Below, in pieces: positions 1 to 7,810 of a stretch of DNA of 64,000 bases; within the stretch, counting starts at the first letter, position 1, and the number at the start of each line of letters is the position of its first letter. The position numbers and the translations under genes were made by a program. This stretch comes from Thermoplasmata archaeon. GTDB lineage: Archaea > Thermoplasmatota > Thermoplasmata > Thermoplasmatales > Thermoplasmataceae. The notes under the pieces are model-generated. The model saw only the letters and a program-made list of their open reading frames with translations, was not told where the DNA came from and ran no database searches. The stretch lies in the NCBI GenBank assembly GCA_021802365.1, contig JAKAAJ010000001.1:14587-78586 (forward strand). The letters are read 5' to 3'.

Positions 1-531
1 TATGATAGGGCCATGGTTTTCGAGACAAATCAGGGAACAGATGAGCATATTGAATCAGAGCCCGCCACCCTTAATGACTCTCATTCATACAGTTTGCACT
101 GCACTGTAAAGGGATATCCATACAGCATCAGAGGATCTCACTATTTTATAGAAGTTGAATACGCCGGGAAATCGTTGAAAGCCGCTGCCTTCGAACCCAC
201 AAAGGAGTTTCGGAGGATTTTCAGATCTCTTCTCCCGGGTGACAGACTGACGATTTTTGGCTCCTACAGCCAGGGGGTTATGAATATCGAGAAGATGGAA
301 GTAAAATCACTTTCTGTGGCTTATCGGAGGGAGAATCCTATCTGTGACAATTGCGGTTCCAGGACTGACAACCGTGGCAGAAACGATTACAGGTGCAGAA
401 AATGCGGCTCAATTTACACAATTCCACATTACAGAATAATGGAAAGAACGATTGAAGCTGGCAGATATGATGTTCCTGTTATAGCGAGAAGGCATCTTTC
501 CAGGCCGTTCGAGATAGGTGGCATAAAGTGA
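1..531 (+). CDS. tiaS: tRNA(Ile2) agmatidine synthetase TiaS, C-terminal part
   Basis: The gene is cut by the window edge; the frame is open from base 1 and about the last 177 codons are present. TiaS attaches agmatine to C34 of the CAU anticodon of tRNA-Ile2 so that it reads AUA. The visible part holds the family motif FETNQGTDEH (codons about 7-16), an OB-fold-like stretch (about residues 28-105, HSYSLHCTVKGYP onward) and a C-terminal zinc ribbon with two CxxC pairs (CDNCGS and CRKCGS). The stop overlaps the next start by 4 bases (gTGA), so it is probably cotranscribed with the kinase gene. The N-terminal kinase-like catalytic domain lies outside the window. Confidence 0.88.
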   Translation, partial: YDRAMVFETNQGTDEHIESEPATLNDSHSYSLHCTVKGYPYSIRGSHYFIEVEYAGKSLKAAAFEPTKEFRRIFRSLLPGDRLTIFGSYSQGVMNIEKMEVKSLSVAYRRENPICDNCGSRTDNRGRNDYRCRKCGSIYTIPHYRIMERTIEAGRYDVPVIARRHLSRPFEIGGIK

Positions 532-1007
532 CACTTGTGGCGCTGACTGGAATTCCAGGAACCGGTAAGAGCACCATGTGCAACATTCTCAGGGGAAATA
601 ATTTCAGATGTTATGAAGCCCTTCAGATCTGCGGTTCAAACGAGTGTATGGAAGGTGATGAGGTTGACATTGACTGCCTTTCATCTCTGTGGGCCCGTAG
701 AGATGAGGAGGATGTTATTGTTGCCTCTCATTATTCACATCTTCTGGGTGCAGATTTTGTAATAATACTTGAGAGAGATCCTGAGCTAGTTGAGAAGTCG
801 CTTCTGGCCAGAGGTTACAGTTCTGAGAAGATCTTTGAAAATATGGACTCCCTGTATTCTGATATTATTTATCAGGAGTCGCTTGATCTGCTCCCCTCCA
901 TTAGAATATGCCGCATAATGAATAAAGAAGGCAAACCGGCAGAGACAGCAGAAGCCATAATGAAGGTTGCCCTCAACATATTCTCAGGAAATGCCAGTAA
1001 GTTGTGA
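528..1007 (+). CDS. AK6/Fap7-type adenylate kinase-like ATPase
   Basis: A 159-residue P-loop protein with Walker A GIPGTGKST at residues 8-16, followed by a compact NMP-kinase fold. The length and the short lid region fit the AK6/Fap7 (hCINAP) family, which acts in small-subunit ribosome maturation through uS11 and has weak adenylate kinase activity. A conventional archaeal adenylate kinase is encoded separately at 50032-50586, so this one is unlikely to be the housekeeping enzyme. It overlaps the end of tiaS by 4 bases, which suggests translational coupling. The ribosome-maturation role comes from the family, not from anything seen here. Confidence 0.8.
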   Translation: MTLVALTGIPGTGKSTMCNILRGNNFRCYEALQICGSNECMEGDEVDIDCLSSLWARRDEEDVIVASHYSHLLGADFVIILERDPELVEKSLLARGYSSEKIFENMDSLYSDIIYQESLDLLPSIRICRIMNKEGKPAETAEAIMKVALNIFSGNASKL

Positions 1008-1047
1008 GGCACAACATATATTATATCAGCAATCACGATCCAATCTC

Positions 1048-1662
1048 ATGGTTCTGGATAGCCTCAGAGGAAGAGCAGATGGGCTGATCACATCTATGAG
1101 CAGGCCATTTATGGGAATGAATCCGAACACCATCTCCTTTCTTTCCCTTATTCTTGCTGGACTTTCCGGATTAAACATCTGGTTGGGCGGCTTATATCTT
1201 GGCCTCGCCTTCATTTTCCTTGTCCTGTCAGCCCTTTTTGATGCGGTTGATGGCAAAGTGGCGAGGATCAGAAACCTCTCCTCCCCACTGGGAGACCTCG
1301 TTGATCATGTACTGGACAGGTACTCCGATATTCTGATAATGATCGGCTTCATATTCAGCTCCCCTGGATCCGAGTTTCTAGGCATAATTGCGCTTATAGG
1401 TGTCCTTATGACCTCCTATATGGGAACTCAATCCCAGGCACTGGGACTGAAAAGAAATTACTCAGGGATACTTGGCAGGGCAGACAGGCTGGCGTTCATG
1501 ATGGTATTTATCCTGATTCAGTTGCTGATTCCCTTTTCCATCCGCATGCCGCTTTTCAATCTCACCCCAACAGCCATACTGCTCCTCTGGTTTGCCATTG
1601 CAGGAAATGCCACGGCATTGCTGAGGTTCAGGGACAGTTATTCATCCCTGAAGAACTATTAG
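1048..1662 (+). CDS. CDP-alcohol phosphatidyltransferase, probable archaetidylinositol phosphate synthase
   Basis: A membrane enzyme that transfers an archaeol phosphate from CDP-archaeol to an alcohol headgroup. The CDP-alcohol signature DxxDGxxAR...GxxxDxxxD is intact (DAVDGKVAR, then GDLVDHVLD, about residues 66-92), with several hydrophobic segments on both sides. The N-terminus fits the archaetidylinositol-phosphate synthase group (substrate myo-inositol 1-phosphate), but the headgroup is an inference. I start at ATG 1048 (204 aa); a TTG at 967 in frame would add 27 residues inside the kinase gene. The stop overlaps the end of the convergent phosphohexomutase gene by 4 bases. Confidence 0.8.
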   Translation: MVLDSLRGRADGLITSMSRPFMGMNPNTISFLSLILAGLSGLNIWLGGLYLGLAFIFLVLSALFDAVDGKVARIRNLSSPLGDLVDHVLDRYSDILIMIGFIFSSPGSEFLGIIALIGVLMTSYMGTQSQALGLKRNYSGILGRADRLAFMMVFILIQLLIPFSIRMPLFNLTPTAILLLWFAIAGNATALLRFRDSYSSLKNY

Positions 1663-3008
1663 AGAAGAGAATTGATCACTTCTGTGACCTTTTTGTTAAT
1701 TTTCTCTGCCTCTTCCATGCTCCTTCCATGTCCGTAAATACGCATGATTGGTTCAGTACCTGATGCCCTGACAAGTGCCCATCCCCCATCCAGGTATATT
1801 TTAAGCCCATCTGTCCTGTCAACCTTCTCTGAAAGGTTCTTCTTATCCAGTTCGTGGAGGATTTTCTGGGGATCCTTCCCGGATATTCGGACGGCCGTTC
1901 TGTAAAGCCTGAAACCTGGCAGCTCGGAGACGATCCGGGACAAGGGTTTCCTTTTTTCCGCAATAAGGTTGAGCATAAGTGCAACAGTCATGGCACCGTC
2001 CCTGCAGTACTGATGGTCACCATAAATTACTCCTCCGTTCTCCTCCCCTCCAATTTTTGCATTCTTCCCAATTATTGTGCGCGAGACTATCGGGGCCCCT
2101 ACCTTTGTTCTGACAAGGTTGAAGCCTTTTTCTCTGGCTATATGCTCCAAATTATCCGAGCTGCTAACTGGCGTTACCACTGTATCCCCTTTTCCCGCTA
2201 TACTGGAAATAAGAATGGACAGGGACTGGTCACCATCAATGAAATTCCCCTTTTCATCTATGAAAACAGCCCTGTCTGCGTCACCGTCATGTGCTATTCC
2301 AAGCGAAAAGTTGCCGGATTTCATAACAGATATGAGGTCTGCCAGATTTTCTGGTTTAGGCTCGGATTGCCTGGAGGTGAATTGACCATCAGGGTAGGAA
2401 TTCAGCTCAACTACACTGCAGCCCAGCTCTCTGAGCATTTTAGGTGTTGTGTGGTACGCTGCCCCATTTCCGCAGTCCACAGCAACCCTGAAATTGCTGG
2501 CACGGATCCTGGCTGCATCAACCTTTGCTATTACTGAATTAATGTACAGATCTCCACCCCTAGGATCGCCTGTAACCCGGCCAACTTCATCCCACCGGCA
2601 GAGTTTCCAATTGCCTCCAGATAGTGCATCCTCTATCCTTAACTCATCTTCCTGGCGCAATTCCGTCCCATCCATGTCTATGCACTTAATGCCGTTAAAT
2701 TCTGGGGGGTTATGGGATGCAGTTATCACTATTCCATATAGCCCATGAATCTTGCAATAGTACTGTACTGCCGGAGTTGGGAGTATACCAAGGTCAATAA
2801 CATTAACTCCCGTTGACAGAACCCCAGACATGACTGCAGAGAAAAGCATGTCTCCGGTGTCTCTTGTATCTCTACCCATTGCAACTGTTTTTGTGCCAAA
2901 AATAGTAGCAGAAGCCCTGCCAACATTCAGGGCAAAATCTGACGTAAGATCTCTGTTCGGTGTCCCGCGTATTCCATTTGTGCCAAACAGCTTTCTCTCT
3001 CTTTGCAT
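1659..3008 (-). CDS. glmM: Phosphohexomutase (phosphoglucosamine mutase / phosphomannomutase family)
   Basis: A 449-residue alpha-D-phosphohexomutase that interconverts hexose or hexosamine 1- and 6-phosphates for nucleotide-sugar synthesis. Landmarks in order are the N-terminal LFGTNGIRGT (residues 7-16), the phosphoserine loop TASHNPPEFNGIK (about 96-108), the metal loop DGDADR (about 241-246), the sugar-binding GEENGG, and the C-terminal phosphate loop RASGTEP. Archaeal members can act on glucosamine, glucose or mannose phosphates, so the glmM symbol is tentative. A TATA-like stretch at about 3031-3040 lies near -27 of the ATG, so the mRNA is probably leaderless. Confidence 0.85.
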   Translation of the reverse strand: MQRERKLFGTNGIRGTPNRDLTSDFALNVGRASATIFGTKTVAMGRDTRDTGDMLFSAVMSGVLSTGVNVIDLGILPTPAVQYYCKIHGLYGIVITASHNPPEFNGIKCIDMDGTELRQEDELRIEDALSGGNWKLCRWDEVGRVTGDPRGGDLYINSVIAKVDAARIRASNFRVAVDCGNGAAYHTTPKMLRELGCSVVELNSYPDGQFTSRQSEPKPENLADLISVMKSGNFSLGIAHDGDADRAVFIDEKGNFIDGDQSLSILISSIAGKGDTVVTPVSSSDNLEHIAREKGFNLVRTKVGAPIVSRTIIGKNAKIGGEENGGVIYGDHQYCRDGAMTVALMLNLIAEKRKPLSRIVSELPGFRLYRTAVRISGKDPQKILHELDKKNLSEKVDRTDGLKIYLDGGWALVRASGTEPIMRIYGHGRSMEEAEKINKKVTEVINSLL

Positions 3009-3082
3009 AGTTTTTATAATGGTAGCCCCGTATTTATCATTATAGTGGGATTTCTTCTCCCCTTTTCTCAGAAACCTTCAAA

Positions 3083-4177
3083 TCATGGGTCCTCGGTCCT
3101 GTCCAGCGGATACTCCCTTCCCCTCCATACTATAGATTTCATTCTTCCACCCTTTACAAGGTTGTAGAAATACACAAAAGGTATCATGAACTGTATTAGG
3201 AATCCACTTTTCCAGTGTTTTCCTGATCTTTTGGAAGATCTAATGGCATTTATGACAGCTGGAAGGAACAGGATAAGTACCGGGTAGAAGGGCCAGAAGA
3301 TAACTATCAGGATTATTGCTGACAGGAACTCAAATATCGTTGCACCATAGAAAAGAACGCCATAACCAAGGACTTTCCTGGTTGCATATATGGATAGCGC
3401 AGTCTGCCTGTTGGCCCATTCGATAAATGTATTAAAGTCATCCGGAGACTTTACAAGTGGAGCTGCCTCGGGAACATATGCTATTTTCAGGCCATATTTG
3501 CGGCATATCTTGGTAATTGCAATGTCATCTGAAACATAGGAACTGAAAAATTCCAGATCCTTTCCAGTTAGCAGTTCAGATCTGAATGCGAGCGAGCCTC
3601 CCCATCCAAACCTTGTCAGAGTAGACTGCATCATTCCCAGCCCAACATAACCCCATACCATCTTTACCTTAGACCAGAAACCACCCACAGGATCGAAGAA
3701 AGGGAATGTTGTTGATATTCCAACCCTGTTATCTCTGAGAGGTGCAATTAATACTGAAAGCCAATTGTCAGATACAACCGTATCGGAATCCACTATTACA
3801 GTTACTTTATGTGATGAATGGTCCTCTTCTATAGCGGAAACGATTGCATTCACTTTTCCACTTCCATTTCCCGAATGTGATACAATATGCTCAATTCCGG
3901 CTTCATTGAGAAATGGAACAGCAGGGTCATCCTCAGAATCCACAACTGCAAGGAGCCTGAAATCACCATGCTTCTGGTTTTTCAACGAGAGGATGTTGTT
4001 CTCCATCCCATGATCTATACCTCTGCAGGGCAGTATAACAAGAACAGGGGTTTTTGTATCATTACCAAAGTTTTCGCTGTGGCCGCGAACTAAAGAAATG
4101 TAAAGAAGACCGGCAAAGATGAGAATGTTAAGAGGAATAAAAAAGTAAAACAGAAAATCGTCAATAAGAGGGGACAT
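3083..4177 (-). CDS. Membrane glycosyltransferase, family 2
   Basis: A 364-residue protein with one N-terminal membrane segment (about residues 8-30), a cytosolic GT-A domain and two or more C-terminal membrane segments (about 275-345). The nucleotide-sugar metal motif DSD is at about residue 130, SDDIAITK is the acceptor-side acidic motif, and EWANRQTAL sits where QxxRW is found in processive family 2 enzymes. The architecture resembles ceramide glucosyltransferase-like proteins, so a lipid or dolichol-type acceptor is plausible but not shown. It lies 2 bases after the aEF1B gene and is probably the last gene of that operon. Confidence 0.75.
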   Translation of the reverse strand: MSPLIDDFLFYFFIPLNILIFAGLLYISLVRGHSENFGNDTKTPVLVILPCRGIDHGMENNILSLKNQKHGDFRLLAVVDSEDDPAVPFLNEAGIEHIVSHSGNGSGKVNAIVSAIEEDHSSHKVTVIVDSDTVVSDNWLSVLIAPLRDNRVGISTTFPFFDPVGGFWSKVKMVWGYVGLGMMQSTLTRFGWGGSLAFRSELLTGKDLEFFSSYVSDDIAITKICRKYGLKIAYVPEAAPLVKSPDDFNTFIEWANRQTALSIYATRKVLGYGVLFYGATIFEFLSAIILIVIFWPFYPVLILFLPAVINAIRSSKRSGKHWKSGFLIQFMIPFVYFYNLVKGGRMKSIVWRGREYPLDRTEDP

Positions 4178-4179
4178 GT

Positions 4180-4455
4180 CTAAACAAGGGTCATATCCTC
4201 TGTATCTACCTGCCCTACACCCTCAATCCCACTGAGGGCTGCCTCTACACTGTCAATTTTCCCCTCTTCATCCGGGATAATTATTTCAAGCCTGACTGCC
4301 TTGAGACCGAAGGCGACCTCCTGAACCTCCAATTTATTCAGGGTGCATTTTCCCTTCAGCTTTTCCCTAGCAGCACTCATGATGGTATTTATATCCCTGT
4401 CTGCATCCTCAGGCAGAATGCGCATTACGACAGCTACGTCTCCCACTGTTTTCAC
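4180..4455 (-). CDS. ef1b: Translation elongation factor aEF1B (EF-1 beta)
   Basis: A 91-residue ferredoxin-like protein that acts as guanine nucleotide exchange factor for aEF1A. The family hallmarks are the N-terminal VAVVMRILPEDADRD, the central FGLKAVRLEIIIPDEEG and the C-terminal VEAALSGIEGVGQVDTEDM. Length is typical for archaea. It abuts the zinc-ribbon gene (stop at 4456, next start at 4455). This zinc ribbon plus aEF1B pairing is common in euryarchaea and supports both assignments. Confidence 0.93.
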   Translation of the reverse strand: MKTVGDVAVVMRILPEDADRDINTIMSAAREKLKGKCTLNKLEVQEVAFGLKAVRLEIIIPDEEGKIDSVEAALSGIEGVGQVDTEDMTLV

Positions 4456-4623
4456 CTAAGGCCCAACAAAGGAGCACTTGTTGCAGGTATATCTTGTAGA
4501 ATGTTCCCTGCAATTCTTGCATCTGCCAATCAGTTCTTCCCCACACTGGGGGCATTCGAATATTGAATATCCTGGATCAACCAGGCCGACGCCGCACGAT
4601 GAACAGTTTTCCTTGTATCTCAT
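4456..4623 (-). CDS. Two-zinc-ribbon small protein (translation-associated)
   Basis: A 55-residue protein made almost entirely of four CxxC-type knuckles: CSSCG, CPQCG, CKNC and CNKC. It belongs to the archaeal small zinc-finger group commonly found directly before aEF1B and thought to bind RNA. I start at ATG 4623, which has a GTGA ribosome binding site just upstream; an in-frame GTG at 4638 is the alternative. A TATA box at about 4693-4702 serves this gene and the two after it. The exact molecular role is not established from sequence. Confidence 0.8.
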   Translation of the reverse strand: MRYKENCSSCGVGLVDPGYSIFECPQCGEELIGRCKNCREHSTRYTCNKCSFVGP

Positions 4624-4692
4624 AAATTCACTTCTCACCTGTAAATATCCGCCATTTCAAGATGAAACAACAGTTTGCTGACATTTCACATG

Positions 4693-4702
4693 GATATATA
4701 AT
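4693..4702 (-). promoter_or_regulatory. TATA box of the zinc ribbon-aEF1B-glycosyltransferase operon
   Basis: The minus strand reads TTATATATCC here. Transcription would begin near 4668, giving a leader of about 45 bases before ATG 4623, which agrees with that gene having a ribosome binding site. Confidence 0.5.
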
Positions 4703-4749
4703 CTTTTCAAGAATTATTGCTGCCGCATATTGCGGATATTGCTGGGCAA

Positions 4750-5139
4750 CTATTTTCTGCCTTTCTCCAGCTCTGCCCATTTTTTCTCCAGCTGAAGCTT
4801 TAGTGCCTCCGGCTTCTTCGCCTTTTCATCGGAAGACCTCAACTCCTCTGGTATTCTCAGGCCCTCCTGAACATCATATTTGAAATTGATTATAGAGGAC
4901 TGGGAAAGTTTGTATTTCTTTGAAAGATCTGAAATTCTTCCGTCAATTGTCTGGAGTATATCTTTCATTGCGCCATATTCCATGTTCTCCTGGATAATGC
5001 GCATGATGGTGTCCTTGAGGGATTCTCCATCTCTCTGCAACAGGCTTATGGCTAAAAATTCTGATTTTGTAAGCTCAAGAGAGTAAGTCTCCTGACCATT
5101 ATCTTCCTGATCCTCATCAGGTATTTCATCTTCGGGCAT
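4750..5139 (-). CDS. Hypothetical protein with ribbon-helix-helix-like N-terminal segment
   Basis: A 129-residue protein I cannot assign to a named family. An acidic tail (residues 1-17) precedes TYSLELTKSEF, a short strand then helix, and GESLKDTIMRIIQEN. This resembles the ribbon-helix-helix layout of DUF217/VapB-type antitoxins (strand, helix, GES turn, helix). A second helical part includes DLSKKYKLSQSS (about 71-82), and the C-terminus is a charged helix (about 104-129). It lies 71 bases downstream of the actin-like gene on the same strand. No toxin gene is adjacent, so a DNA-binding adaptor role is worth considering; this is inference. Confidence 0.55.
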   Translation of the reverse strand: MPEDEIPDEDQEDNGQETYSLELTKSEFLAISLLQRDGESLKDTIMRIIQENMEYGAMKDILQTIDGRISDLSKKYKLSQSSIINFKYDVQEGLRIPEELRSSDEKAKKPEALKLQLEKKWAELEKGRK

Positions 5140-5183
5140 TTTGGTTCATCCTAATCTATGGCGACCAGAATGCATACAGGAGA

Positions 5184-5201
5184 CATATAAAAAAATATAT
5201 G
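5184..5201 (-). promoter_or_regulatory. Inverted A/T element between the actin-like and hypothetical genes
   Basis: CATATA and TATATG arms flank a run of six A on the plus strand. Read on the minus strand, this is a T-rich stretch that can end the actin-like transcript, and it also contains a TATA-like TTTATATG suited to a start near 5165 for the 129-residue gene. Which of the two roles applies cannot be decided from sequence. Confidence 0.4.
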
Positions 5202-5210
5202 CTAACCAGG

Positions 5211-6191
5211 TCAGTTTGAAGACCTGGCTGCAGCATCTCTGTATCCCAGGGCATTGGCGAACTGAATATCCTCCTGCGGTATCTTCACCATCGCACCTGG
5301 AGCAAGTTTCTCTAGCCTGTCACCAATAAGGGATGAACCTCCACCTACAGGTATCAGGGCGGTTATTCTGTCCAGTTCCTCCCTGAGGTTCTCCCTAAGT
5401 TTGTCCAGGATCCTGTTAGCGAGGTTAGCCATTATAGGTTCAGAAACCTTTGGCCCCCCTACTTCACGCTGCTTGAAGAGAACTGTCTGGCTGATTGCTT
5501 CCCTTGCCACATCGTTCGGCACAATAAACCCGGTTTCCTTTGCGATGGCCTTTGAAATGCCAGATACGAGGTCACCCACTCCTGCCTGAATACTGAATGA
5601 CATTTCAACAACCGGCTCCATGTTCTTCAGGTTTACAGTAAGAACATCAGTCGTCCTTGAACCTATATCCACGACCACGCCGTATCCGTACTGTGCCTTT
5701 AGCATGCCTTTGTCCAGAAGGTACAGGGCTGCCCCTACTCCCTGGGGCCTCATTATCAGTTTGGTTATGTTGAATGTCCGTGTTTCGCCGGCCACTGACT
5801 TTATGGTGAACTCCTTTCCCTGTAGGTATTCCTTTGCTGCATTCAGTTCATGTTCAAATGTACCAAGAGGAGTTCCGCTTCCCAGAACTACTTCGGCCTT
5901 GTTTCCGTCCTTTCCTGCGCCGCTCATCCATAGAGCACCAGCGAGTAGTGGCAGAGAATCAGGATCAGAAAGCCTTCCGTCTCCCTGTGGTTCCCTTACA
6001 CCTGCACCGGTTGCATCATCGCCGAAGAAGAACGGATCGCTGTCATTTATTGTGAGGATTGTAGAAGATCCTCCGATTCCCCAGTTCTTCGCCTCTGTAG
6101 CTGCCCATCTGGATGGAAATTTTGCTCTTCCAGAGTCTGGGCCCACAACTTTTGTGTCACCATATCCCAAGTCTACTCCCAATACTATCAA
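5211..6191 (-). CDS. Archaeal actin-like ATPase (Ta0583 type)
   Basis: A 326-residue actin/Hsp70-fold ATPase, the same size class as Thermoplasma acidophilum Ta0583, whose crystal structure resembles the plasmid segregation filament ParM. Phosphate-1 motif DLGYGDTK is at residues 7-14, phosphate-2 DIGSRTTD at 175-182, and adenosine motif PVGGGSS at about 281-287. It should bind ATP and may polymerise. The start is a TTG: an in-frame TAA lies immediately upstream and a strong GAGGTGA ribosome binding site precedes the TTG by 4 bases. Its neighbours are the ribbon-helix-helix-like gene downstream and a dyad-rich intergenic region upstream. Confidence 0.88.
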   Translation of the reverse strand: MIVLGVDLGYGDTKVVGPDSGRAKFPSRWAATEAKNWGIGGSSTILTINDSDPFFFGDDATGAGVREPQGDGRLSDPDSLPLLAGALWMSGAGKDGNKAEVVLGSGTPLGTFEHELNAAKEYLQGKEFTIKSVAGETRTFNITKLIMRPQGVGAALYLLDKGMLKAQYGYGVVVDIGSRTTDVLTVNLKNMEPVVEMSFSIQAGVGDLVSGISKAIAKETGFIVPNDVAREAISQTVLFKQREVGGPKVSEPIMANLANRILDKLRENLREELDRITALIPVGGGSSLIGDRLEKLAPGAMVKIPQEDIQFANALGYRDAAARSSN

Positions 6192-6475
6192 TTATTCACC
6201 TCTCGTGAAAGCGTCAGACGCTACCACATTGTTTTCCCAGCCCTACACTTTTCATAGTGCATACTATGGTTTACACTGTGGTAAAGTATCCCATTGATTG
6301 TGTAAACTATATTTAAATTTTTTCTATTTGACAAAGCGATTTCGCTATCTAAAAACGGCTGAAAAACTGAATTTAATGAAAAATGAATCTTTTATACATT
6401 TTTCCGCATGTTACTTATTCTCATGACTTGTATCAGGTAGTGCCGAATTAAATATTCAAAAGTGATACCACAGAT
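6192..6475. promoter_or_regulatory. Divergent regulatory region with four short dyads
   Basis: This region separates the actin-like gene (-) from prpD (+). Dyads seen are AGCGTC-A-GACGCT (6210-6222), CATAGT-GCAT-ACTATG (6253-6268), GTTTACAC (6269-6276) with GTGTAAAC (6300-6307), which encloses TTTAC...GTAAA (6270-6285), and AGCGA-TT-TCGCT (6335-6346). TACCAC occurs at 6222-6227 and 6466-6471, with the inverse GTGGTA at 6278-6283. A minus-strand TATA (6307-6317) would start the actin transcript near 6287. For prpD either TTTATACA (6391-6398) or TTAAATAT (6448-6455) could serve; the latter gives a leaderless mRNA. No gene is visible inside. Confidence 0.5.
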
Positions 6476-7810
6476 ATGGAAACTTCTTTAGAAACAATGT
6501 ATAATCACATGAGGGATCTCAGGGAACATGGAGTCAGCGACAAAAGCAGAGATGAGATGAAGAAAAGAATCGCAGATTCCATAATAACAGCATATGGGGC
6601 CATGAACGCTGAACCTGTTCGTATAGCAAGATCAGCACTGCTGCCATCAAAGGGAAAAAGAAACGGGAGAATTTTTTTCAGCAAGGATGAGGCACCGGTG
6701 GATATAACCGCATTTATTAACGGCACCATGACAAGATACCTTGATTATAATGACACCTATCTGTCAAAGGAGGCAATGCACCCCTCTGACAACATCCCGC
6801 CTCTGATTTCACTTGCCCATAGCCTTGATCTCAATGGTGAGGATATTATCAGAGCAGCCAACATATCATATGATGTTGCTGCCAACCTCTCTGATGAATC
6901 ATCCATAAGGGATAGGGGTTGGGATCATGTAACTTACATATCAATTTCTTCAGCAGCTGGGCTTTCAGCGCTGCTCGACCTGGACGAAAAGCGATTTGAA
7001 CATGCAATCAGCCTTTCCTTGAATAACAACATAAGCATGCGGCAGACAAGAGCCGGAGAACTGAGTATGTGGAAAGGGGCAACTACTGCAAATGCCTGCA
7101 GGAACAGTGTATTCGGCACTTTGCTTGCAGCAGACGGTTTTACCGGCCCTTCACCGGAATTCTCTGGAGAGATGGGCTTTTTCAAACAGGTATCAGGGCC
7201 AATGAACATAAATCCAAAAAAGGATGCTGTTCTAAAAACAATGATAAAGAATTATCCGGTTGAATATCATGCTATGAGTGCGGCAGAAGCTGCCTGTTCA
7301 ATTCATGAAGAACTGAAAGGAGAAATCAAGTCTGTCAGTGTTGAAACATTCAAAGTTGCTAATGACATAATAATAAAGGACCCTGAGAAATTGAGGCCAA
7401 GAACGCGGGAAACTGCTGACCACAGCATGCCATATATTGTTGCCTATTCCCTTGTTTATGGATCCCCAGGCCCTGGATCCTATGAGCAGAAATACCTGAA
7501 AGACCCAAAGATACTCAATGTTATCGATCATTCAAAGTATGTTGTTACAGATAGGTTCAACAAAATGTATCCGGAATACCTGCCTGTGAAAATGGTGGTG
7601 GAAACATCTTCGGGCAAGTACGAAAGAGAGATGGATGTTCCTAAGGGCCATCACAGGAAACCATACACATGGGATGATCTCTTCGAGAAGGGAAGAAAGG
7701 TTATGGGTGAGGACAATTCAAAAATCTTGATGAATGTGACCAGAAGACTTGAAAAGATCAAGATAAAGGAATTCATGGATGTGATATCTGATGTCCATTT
7801 TAAGGGATAA
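6476..7810 (+). CDS. prpD: 2-methylcitrate dehydratase (PrpD/MmgE family)
   Basis: A 444-residue member of the MmgE/PrpD family, which dehydrates 2-methylcitrate to 2-methyl-cis-aconitate in the methylcitrate cycle. Recognisable blocks are YLDYNDTYLSKEAMHPSDN near residue 82, a helical repeat region, and ETADHSMPY near residue 320. The next two genes encode the lyase and the synthase of the same cycle, which fixes the substrate much better than this sequence alone. A GTGAT ribosome binding site lies 9 bases before the ATG. The end overlaps prpB by 20 bases. Confidence 0.88.
   Translation: METSLETMYNHMRDLREHGVSDKSRDEMKKRIADSIITAYGAMNAEPVRIARSALLPSKGKRNGRIFFSKDEAPVDITAFINGTMTRYLDYNDTYLSKEAMHPSDNIPPLISLAHSLDLNGEDIIRAANISYDVAANLSDESSIRDRGWDHVTYISISSAAGLSALLDLDEKRFEHAISLSLNNNISMRQTRAGELSMWKGATTANACRNSVFGTLLAADGFTGPSPEFSGEMGFFKQVSGPMNINPKKDAVLKTMIKNYPVEYHAMSAAEAACSIHEELKGEIKSVSVETFKVANDIIIKDPEKLRPRTRETADHSMPYIVAYSLVYGSPGPGSYEQKYLKDPKILNVIDHSKYVVTDRFNKMYPEYLPVKMVVETSSGKYEREMDVPKGHHRKPYTWDDLFEKGRKVMGEDNSKILMNVTRRLEKIKIKEFMDVISDVHFKG

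Noticed and set aside
967..1047. TTG start 81 bases upstream for the CDP-alcohol phosphatidyltransferase
   Set aside because: The added residues lie inside the kinase gene, have no family similarity, and ATG 1048 gives a normal N-terminus.
4723..4735. Small hairpin CCGCA-TAT-TGCGG after the ribbon-helix-helix-like gene
   Set aside because: The stem is only 5 pairs with no T-tract directly after it; too weak to call a terminator.
4750..5139. Antitoxin of a VapBC-type pair
   Set aside because: The antitoxin-like layout is there, but no PIN-domain or other toxin gene is adjacent.
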